From: JAPLKX01 sp035530195
GTDB lineage: Bacteria > Hydrogenedentota > Hydrogenedentia > Hydrogenedentales > SLHB01
Reading direction: 5' to 3'
DNA: 11,016 nucleotides
NCBI GenBank assembly: GCA_035530195.1
Contig: DATKVG010000227.1
Coordinates: forward strand, 1-11,016
The notes under the pieces: generated by a model
Told to the model about the DNA's origin: nothing
The model's input: only the letters and a program-made list of their open reading frames with translations
Databases searched by the model: none
Part shown: piece by piece, positions 6,145 through 11,016 of the stretch
Position numbering within the stretch: position 1 is the first letter of the stretch
Layout: each line of letters opens with the position of its first letter
Program-made: the position numbers and the translations under genes

Positions 6145-7314
6145 CTACGCGGCCGGCGGCTCCGTTCCCTGATTGAGTACATCTATGTATCGCACGTAGC
6201 TGAACACGCGGTTGCGCCGCCGGCCAGTAACCTCGCGCACGATCCCCAACCGTTCCAAGTGGGCCAGGCATTTGTTGACTGTGGCCGCCGAGATGCCCGT
6301 CTTGCCCGCAATCCAGCCGGACGTGGCCACGGGACGCTCCAGCAGTACGCGGTGTACGCCGAGCGTCGAATCTGCGGCCCGGCCCAAGCCGCGGATTGCA
6401 GCGCGGTCCGCGTTTGCCAATTCGTTTAGTTGCTCCGCCGCGTTGACGGCCTGAGTGGCCGTAACCGCAACCGCCTCGGCAAAAAAGTCCAGCCAGGCTT
6501 CCCAATCGCCCGCGAGCCGAACGTTATTGAGCCGTTCATAGTAGTAGCGGCGATGGGTCTTGAAGTACAGGCTCAGATAGAGCAACGGCTGCTGCAAAAT
6601 CTTTCCTTCGCACAGGAGAAACGTAATCAGCAACCGGCCCAGACGGCCGTTCCCATCCAGGAACGGGTGAATCGTCTCAAACTGTACATGCGCGAGCGCG
6701 GCTTTCAACAGGGCCGGAGTCGGCTCGGGGCGGTCGTGCAGAAACAACTCCAGCTTGCTCATGCAGTCTCGCACCCGATCGGCAGGCGGCGGCACAAACG
6801 CGGCATTGCCCGGCCGTGTCCCGCCGATCCAGTTCTGGCTGCGCCGGAACTCGCCCGGCGTCTGGCGGCTGCCTCTGCCTCTACCGAGCAGGATTCCATG
6901 GATCTCCCTTATCAACCGAAGCGACAACGGAAAACCGCCTGCCAGTCGTGCCAGCCCGTGATCCAGCGCAGCGACGTAGTTGCTGACCTCCCGGACATCG
7001 TCCAGCGGCACACCCGGCGCCTGGTCCATTTCAAAAAGCAACAGGTCGGATAAGGAAGACTGAGTCCCTTCGATCATCGACGAGAGTACGGCTTCCTTGC
7101 GCACGTACATGTAAAGAAGAAGCGACGTATCGGGCAGCAACTGAGAGACGCTGTCCAACCGCCCCAGCGCCAACAGCGCCTGATCGAATTTCTCCCGCAA
7201 CGCCGCCGACCAAACAATCGACGGTCGCGGCGGCAACGCGTCAGGCACAAAAGCGCGTACCGGCTCGCCAACCGTCGACACCGTCAAATAGTGGCCTTGC
7301 AGTTTCCGTTTCAT
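6145..7314 (-). CDS. Fic family protein, class II (N-terminal inhibitory motif) with C-terminal winged helix
   Basis: Fic enzymes transfer AMP or other nucleotide groups from ATP to hydroxyls of target proteins. This 389-residue protein has the catalytic core HPFLDGNGRLGR at residues 216-227, a full match to H-x-F-x-(D/E)-G-N-G-R-x-x-R. The N-terminal inhibitory motif S-x-x-x-E-G is at residues 78-83 (SSMIEG), placing it in class II, where the Glu blocks ATP until relieved. The front region resembles the Fic_N domain, with YVRKEAVLSSMIEG and PLDDVREVSNYVAAL. The last ~80 residues form a probable winged helix (GWIAGKTGISAATVNKCLAHLERLGIV), suggesting DNA binding. ATG at 7314 is chosen: it begins MKRKLQGHYL, like homologues, and lies just downstream of a promoter; the ribosome binding site is weak (AGGT, about 10 bases away). 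It is probably autoregulated and lacks a toxin-antitoxin partner gene. Confidence 0.9.
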   Translation of the reverse strand: MKRKLQGHYLTVSTVGEPVRAFVPDALPPRPSIVWSAALREKFDQALLALGRLDSVSQLLPDTSLLLYMYVRKEAVLSSMIEGTQSSLSDLLLFEMDQAPGVPLDDVREVSNYVAALDHGLARLAGGFPLSLRLIREIHGILLGRGRGSRQTPGEFRRSQNWIGGTRPGNAAFVPPPADRVRDCMSKLELFLHDRPEPTPALLKAALAHVQFETIHPFLDGNGRLGRLLITFLLCEGKILQQPLLYLSLYFKTHRRYYYERLNNVRLAGDWEAWLDFFAEAVAVTATQAVNAAEQLNELANADRAAIRGLGRAADSTLGVHRVLLERPVATSGWIAGKTGISAATVNKCLAHLERLGIVREVTGRRRNRVFSYVRYIDVLNQGTEPPAA

Positions 7315-7346
7315 GGTTGTTGCCAAACCTAAAATTGCACTTCGCG

Positions 7347-7382
7347 TTATTTTAGTGTAGCCATTTTCGCTAAAATAAGCAA
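7347..7382 (-). promoter_or_regulatory. Promoter and overlapping operator-like palindrome of the Fic gene
   Basis: On the minus strand, TTGCTT (7382-7377) and TACACT (7359-7354) are spaced by 17 bases, a fair sigma70-type promoter, with a transcription start near 7347 and a leader of about 33 bases. Covering it is a perfect 9-bp inverted repeat, TTATTTTAG (7347-7355) and CTAAAATAA (7370-7378), with a 14-base spacer, in unusually AT-rich DNA for this window. An inner TAGC / GCTA pair lies on the same axis on one side. A dimeric DNA-binding protein there would block transcription; the Fic protein's own winged helix is the obvious candidate. Confidence 0.5.
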
Positions 7383-7404
7383 GCGGGGAAGAAGGAACTC
7401 TGTT

Positions 7405-7420
7405 TTGCGTCTTTGCGAGA
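7405..7420. repeat. Second, partial copy of the GCGTCTTTGCGAGA repeat
   Basis: TTGCGTCTTTGCGAGA here shares 14 bases exactly (7407-7420) with the repeat after the esterase gene (3678-3691). It lies in the 118-base gap between the HzsA-like stop and the Fic start. The inverted partner arm seen in the other copy is missing, so it is a half element. Confidence 0.5.
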
Positions 7421-7432
7421 GAATCCAGACCC

Positions 7433-10363
7433 CTACTCCACGCTCGGCCCGTCAATCCGCGCCCCTAGTTGCTGCCGTTTCTGCGCCTCGAAATCGAATG
7501 TGCCGTAGAACAGGCCGTTGGCGTCCATCCAGGTGGTGAGGCGGTCGAGGTCGTCCGGCGACAACTCGACTTTGTTGTGCCCGGCGAGCAGCATTTTCAT
7601 GAGCGGGCTGCCTTTTGCTCCGAACGCGCCGGGTTGCGTCATGGGTTCGCCGTTGCCTTCGGGAAACTTGCCTTTGCCCCAGGCCGAGTAGGCGACACGT
7701 TCGGCGAGCGCGTTGTACGAGGTGGTGAACTCGCCCTCGATGGCCCCTGTCAGCACGATGGGTTTACCTTCGGGTCCCGCGGGTTTTTCGCCGCCGTGGC
7801 ACCGGACGCAAAGTTTGTCGAGCACCGGCTGCACGAGGATCGGATAGCTGAGCGGGCTCGACCCGTCCGGCCCGGGCTCGATGGCGGACGCGGCGCGCCG
7901 CAACGCCAGCGGTCTTTCGCTGCGCGGCGGCGGTGCGCTCAACCGCGGCTCGTGACAGCCTGTGCACGACGCCACCTCGGCCGGCTGCAAATACGAGAGG
8001 CTGCGCATGATCTGCACGGCCTGTCCCTTTTCGTCCAGCGCCTGGAACGCCAACGGGATCCCCGCGGGTGCGTTGAAATACGCCGACCCGTCCGCCTCGA
8101 CCGGCACCGTGCCCAGCACCTGTTTGCCGGGCGACGCGTTCGCCACACCCACACGCGGCGTGTTGGCAATCGGTGTGCCTTTTGGCAGAACCTGCACAAT
8201 CCGCAGCCGTTTCACCGACCCCTTCTCGATCGCCGGCTCGCTCTCATACACGTCCTGCAGAAAATATGTGCCCTCTTTCGGCGCGCCGGCCGCCCCGGCA
8301 GGCGCAACGGCGGGCGCCTTCTTCCGCGGGCGCAGCGGCACGGGCCACGCGCTGGATATGTTCAGGTCGCGGTAAAGCAGTTCCTTGTTGCCGAACGCAT
8401 CCACCAGGTACAGGCCGAACATGTTTGCCTGATTTCCCGTCGGCTCGCCGATCAGCGCGTCGTAACTGTACGCCGCCAGGAAAAACTCTTCCGAAATCGG
8501 CCACGGGCTCTTGTAACACTGCCCCGGCCACCGGTCCATCTCGGGCGGCCTCGACGGCGGCTCGACCGCGTACGGCGCGCGCCACCCCGGCAGCAGCGGC
8601 GCCTCGGTCTCGGGGAACGGCGCATCCGGCGTCAGCCGCGTCAGCGCGTCCGGCCCATCCACGCCGTGCCGCACGTCCACCAGCACAATCGAGCCCGCCG
8701 ACATCGCGTGATGTGCCCCCGCCGTCGCCATCACACATTGCGAACCCGGCACGGGCCGCGCCTCCCAGATGCCCGCGGGACTCAGCGTGTTGTTGCCATA
8801 ATAAACCACGGGCGACGAACCGTCCGGCCGCGTCGTCCACAGTTGCTGGTAATGCACGGCGTTCCGGTCGACGTAATCCCACCGCGTGTAGATGAGGCGG
8901 CCGTCGTTCAGGACCGCCGGGTCCCATTCCTGCGTCTCGTGATACGAGATCGTGCGGATCCCGGTGCCGTCGCGCGCCATCCGCGTCAGCGTGTACACCG
9001 GGCACCCGATGCCGCCGCACCGGTGCCACCCGCCGCGCCGCGTCGACACAAACACCACCTCGCCGTCCGACAACTCGCGTGGCGCAAAATCGTCATACGG
9101 GCCGTCGGTCAACTGCCGCGGGCCCTTGTGGTGTGGGCGTCCCGCCTGCACGCCCGAGCCATCCGCCGCAAACTCGTATAAATGGAAATACCGGCCCGGG
9201 TCGCCGTTCCGGGTGTCCTGCGGCGGCGTGTCAACGGCGCAGAATGCCGCGAGCACGCTTTGCCCGTCGCACGTCACCTCTGGTTGCATATAGCTGCCCT
9301 GCGGCAACACTCCCGCCGCTAATTGGCGCACCGCCATCGACTCGCCCGGACGCTCAAGCACAAAAAGGCCGCCGCCCGGCCGCGCATATCTCCCATAATA
9401 CTGCGTCAACTGATGGCTGAACGCACCCGGCACGTATTTGGCAAACACCACCGGCCCCGTGCGCGCCAGCGGATTCCCCAGCGTCAGCCTACGCCGCGCC
9501 GCGTGCGCCCGCCGCCACAGGTCTTCCCACCGGGCGTCGTCCGCGACGGCCCGCTCCACCCGCAGGGCCGTCAGTTCCGTCCGGAGCCCGTCCCATTCTG
9601 CCGAACTGCGTTCGGGCGCATCCGCCGCCGGCTCGATGCCTTCCCGCTCGATCCATGCGCGCAACGCGTCTCCGCACCCCAACGTCTTCTCGATCGCCGC
9701 CTCGTAACTGGCTTCCCCCGAACCCACGCCGATGCCGTCCTGCAGCCGCCAGTCCCACTCCGTGATTTCGCGCTCGAGAATGGGCCTCATCGCGACGTCG
9801 CGCAGCGTGGGGAAGGGGGGCCGCGGTTGAGGCGCCGGGAAAAAGTCGACCGCCGTAGCCTGGATCCCCTGAACGATTTCCACATTCCGCCACCGCACCA
9901 CCGCCTCGCCCGAAGTGCACACTGCGCCTACAGCCATCATGGCGGCCCCGCCCGTACCCTCACCCGCAACCGTCAACCTCGCACTCCCGCTGGCCAGCCT
10001 CGCCCGCGACACCGCCCCCGGCCCCAACTCGAGCCACACCTCCGCTTCGCCGCCCGCGATCAGGCTGGCCTCGCCAGTCACCGTGTACGCGCCAGCCAAT
10101 CCTTCCACCGGCACGACGGCCCGCGCCTCCTCGCCCGCCTCCAATGCCATCGCCAACGTCTTCAACGGGCGCGCAAACGCCACTTGCCCGCCCCCGGCCC
10201 CGCCAACCAGCGCAAAACTGCCTTCCGTCTCAAACGCGACCGCTTCGGTATCCGCCCCAAGTGCCACAGCCGGACTGCCGAACATCAGCCCCGTATCCGC
10301 CACGGCTGTGGCAGTGACCGCACACCCCCACACCGCCACTGTCACAAACTGGAAAAACTTCAT
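7433..10363 (-). CDS. Secreted HzsA-like di-haem protein with beta-propeller (PD40/HZS_alpha type)
   Basis: The 976-residue protein starts MKFFQFVTVAVWGCAVTATAVA, a signal peptide with likely cleavage before DTG. ATG 10363 is preferred over the in-frame ATG 22 codons upstream because it puts the signal first and has GGAG 9 bases upstream. Residues ~23-190 are Gly/Ala/Val-rich and beta-like; ~200-330 are helical and charged. The middle has propeller repeats and the block VVFVSTRRGGWHRC, CPVYTLTRM, HETQEWDPAVLNDGRLIYT and RWDYVDR (about 430-500), characteristic of the hydrazine synthase alpha-subunit-like family. Two c-type haem sites follow: Cys800-Thr-Gly-Cys803-His804 and Cys852-Val-Arg-Cys855-His856. 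Only anammox bacteria use the true HzsA with HzsB/C, which are absent here, so this is a relative of unknown redox role in the periplasm or cell surface. Its stop lies 118 bases before the Fic gene; it is divergent from the sensor-like gene. Confidence 0.85.
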   Translation of the reverse strand: MKFFQFVTVAVWGCAVTATAVADTGLMFGSPAVALGADTEAVAFETEGSFALVGGAGGGQVAFARPLKTLAMALEAGEEARAVVPVEGLAGAYTVTGEASLIAGGEAEVWLELGPGAVSRARLASGSARLTVAGEGTGGAAMMAVGAVCTSGEAVVRWRNVEIVQGIQATAVDFFPAPQPRPPFPTLRDVAMRPILEREITEWDWRLQDGIGVGSGEASYEAAIEKTLGCGDALRAWIEREGIEPAADAPERSSAEWDGLRTELTALRVERAVADDARWEDLWRRAHAARRRLTLGNPLARTGPVVFAKYVPGAFSHQLTQYYGRYARPGGGLFVLERPGESMAVRQLAAGVLPQGSYMQPEVTCDGQSVLAAFCAVDTPPQDTRNGDPGRYFHLYEFAADGSGVQAGRPHHKGPRQLTDGPYDDFAPRELSDGEVVFVSTRRGGWHRCGGIGCPVYTLTRMARDGTGIRTISYHETQEWDPAVLNDGRLIYTRWDYVDRNAVHYQQLWTTRPDGSSPVVYYGNNTLSPAGIWEARPVPGSQCVMATAGAHHAMSAGSIVLVDVRHGVDGPDALTRLTPDAPFPETEAPLLPGWRAPYAVEPPSRPPEMDRWPGQCYKSPWPISEEFFLAAYSYDALIGEPTGNQANMFGLYLVDAFGNKELLYRDLNISSAWPVPLRPRKKAPAVAPAGAAGAPKEGTYFLQDVYESEPAIEKGSVKRLRIVQVLPKGTPIANTPRVGVANASPGKQVLGTVPVEADGSAYFNAPAGIPLAFQALDEKGQAVQIMRSLSYLQPAEVASCTGCHEPRLSAPPPRSERPLALRRAASAIEPGPDGSSPLSYPILVQPVLDKLCVRCHGGEKPAGPEGKPIVLTGAIEGEFTTSYNALAERVAYSAWGKGKFPEGNGEPMTQPGAFGAKGSPLMKMLLAGHNKVELSPDDLDRLTTWMDANGLFYGTFDFEAQKRQQLGARIDGPSVE

Positions 10364-10456
10364 GACGGCGCGCTCCAATGATTCAGAACTCTGGATCGCC
10401 ATTCTGCCACCAGACACTCGGTCAATCAATTCGCCATTGACCTGACAAATTTCCGA

Positions 10457-10486
10457 TTGCTCAACAACCTCCAGATGTAGTATAAC
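10457..10486 (+). promoter_or_regulatory. Candidate promoter of the sensor-like gene
   Basis: TTGCTC (10457-10462) and TATAAC (10481-10486) are separated by 18 bases and lie 36 bases before the ATG at 10522. The -10 box is good, the -35 moderate. On the opposite strand TATACT (10484-10479) could serve as a -10 for the HzsA-like gene, but I see no -35 for it. The divergent region (10364-10521) is the only place where both genes could be controlled together. Confidence 0.35.
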
Positions 10487-10521
10487 AATGCGCGGTGGGA
10501 TACTGCTTATAGGGAGCCGTC

Positions 10522-11016
10522 ATGGAAAAACCGTTTGATGCCTACCCTGGAAAACCGCAAGCGCGACTGGGGGGAACTGTAGTTTCGATGTTGGTCCTCG
10601 GCATTGTGCTGGGACTTTCCTTCCAATTCCTGAGAAAAACGGGCCTGCTGGGGAGCCCTTACCGCGACATGCTGGGGCTGGCGGCGATGTTGTCCCTGGT
10701 GGGCTCGGGCTGGCTGGTAATCCGACGCGTCTACAGCATCCGTCGGATCGCCCTGTTGTTCGGTTCAGGCACGGCCCTGTTGCTCCTGACGCAGGTAATG
10801 AACGTCGTGGAAGAACTCCCCATCCCCGGCGGAATGCCGGAGATGGCGCGCAAACTCATCTTTGACGGCTACCTGCGCGAGTTGCCCCTGTTCGCGGGCG
10901 TGGGGCTGATCTTCGCGGGTTTCTACCTGTGCATCTTCGAAACCGATGCCGCCAAACGGCGCCTCGCTCAGGATGCCGAACAGCTCGCCCGGCAAATCAA
11001 GGAGCGCGAACGAATC
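10522..11016 (+). CDS. Multi-pass membrane protein, probably a signalling sensor (3' truncated)
   Basis: The frame is open from ATG 10522 to the window edge, giving 165 residues. AGGGAG (10511-10516) lies 5 bases upstream of the start. After a short polar N-terminus there are four hydrophobic segments: about residues 17-37, 50-67, 76-96 and 121-139. Then a charged helical stretch begins, TDAAKRRLAQDAEQLARQIK, typical of the coiled coil joining a membrane sensor to PAS, GGDEF or histidine kinase domains. Those domains, if present, lie beyond the window, so the output is unknown. The large loop between segments 3 and 4 (EELPIPGGMPEMARKLIFDG) has no recognised ligand motif. It is divergent from the HzsA-like gene with 158 bases between starts. 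Confidence 0.75.
   Translation, partial: MEKPFDAYPGKPQARLGGTVVSMLVLGIVLGLSFQFLRKTGLLGSPYRDMLGLAAMLSLVGSGWLVIRRVYSIRRIALLFGSGTALLLLTQVMNVVEELPIPGGMPEMARKLIFDGYLRELPLFAGVGLIFAGFYLCIFETDAAKRRLAQDAEQLARQIKERERI

Noticed and set aside
7469..9181. Long plus-strand ORF (570 codons) opposite the HzsA-like gene
   Set aside because: The translation is rich in Arg, His and Pro with no recognisable domain, and it is antisense to a protein with clear family motifs and a signal peptide. GC-rich antisense frames are often open by chance.
7433..10363. True hydrazine synthase (anammox) subunit
   Set aside because: No HzsB or HzsC partner or other anammox gene is present, and HzsA-like proteins without that function are common in related bacteria.
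9323..10381. Second long plus-strand ORF (352 codons) antisense to the N-terminal half of the HzsA-like gene
   Set aside because: It has the same Arg/Pro-rich, motif-free composition and no ribosome binding site; it is a shadow frame.

Overview
The window (about 60% G+C by eye) looks like chromosomal DNA of a free-living, environmental PVC-type or similar bacterium, for example Planctomycetota, Lentisphaerota or Hydrogenedentota. That reading is inference. It rests on a pseudopilin with an H-x(10)-DG tail, a secreted di-haem protein related to the hydrazine synthase alpha subunit, a CE15-like esterase, and a Gfo/Idh/MocA dehydrogenase beside a UroD-family methyltransferase homologue. No 16S rRNA, tRNA, insertion sequence, phage gene or CRISPR array is seen.

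Layout. Positions 2-478 (+) are the C-terminal end of an unidentified protein that enters from outside. Positions 488-700 (-) hold a possible small membrane-protein relic with an in-frame stop. A DUF202 membrane protein (767-1072, +) sits behind a good sigma70-like promoter. A small cupredoxin-like gene (1274-1651, +) overlaps by 4 nt with a type II-secretion-like pseudopilin (1648-2529, +). Then follow a secreted alpha/beta hydrolase of glucuronoyl-esterase type (2588-3670, +), a Gfo/Idh/MocA oxidoreductase (3805-4899, +) and a UroD/MtaA-family protein (5066-6115, +). The gaps on either side of the oxidoreductase each contain a palindromic repeat: a 'GCGTCTTTGCGAGA' type repeat at 3674-3727 and a REPIN-like pair of inverted hairpins at 4924-5023. 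Convergent on the minus strand are a class II Fic protein (6145-7314) with an overlapping promoter and operator-like palindrome, and a 976-residue secreted HzsA-like di-haem beta-propeller protein (7433-10363). A divergent multi-pass membrane protein, probably a sensor, starts at 10522 (+) and runs off the end.

How the genes may work together. The esterase, oxidoreductase and UroD-like genes are collinear and would fit uptake and breakdown of substituted sugars or uronic acids, but the repeats between them argue against a tight operon. The HzsA-like protein and the divergent sensor-like gene share one intergenic region and could be co-regulated. The Fic gene looks self-contained and probably autoregulated. 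No clearly new multi-gene system is evident. The most notable signals are the REPIN-like element with a compensatory base-pair change, the cupredoxin that has lost its histidine ligand and perhaps its stop codon, the Fic promoter/operator overlap, the Gly-to-Asp change at the esterase nucleophile elbow, and a UroD-family member without the usual zinc-binding cysteines.
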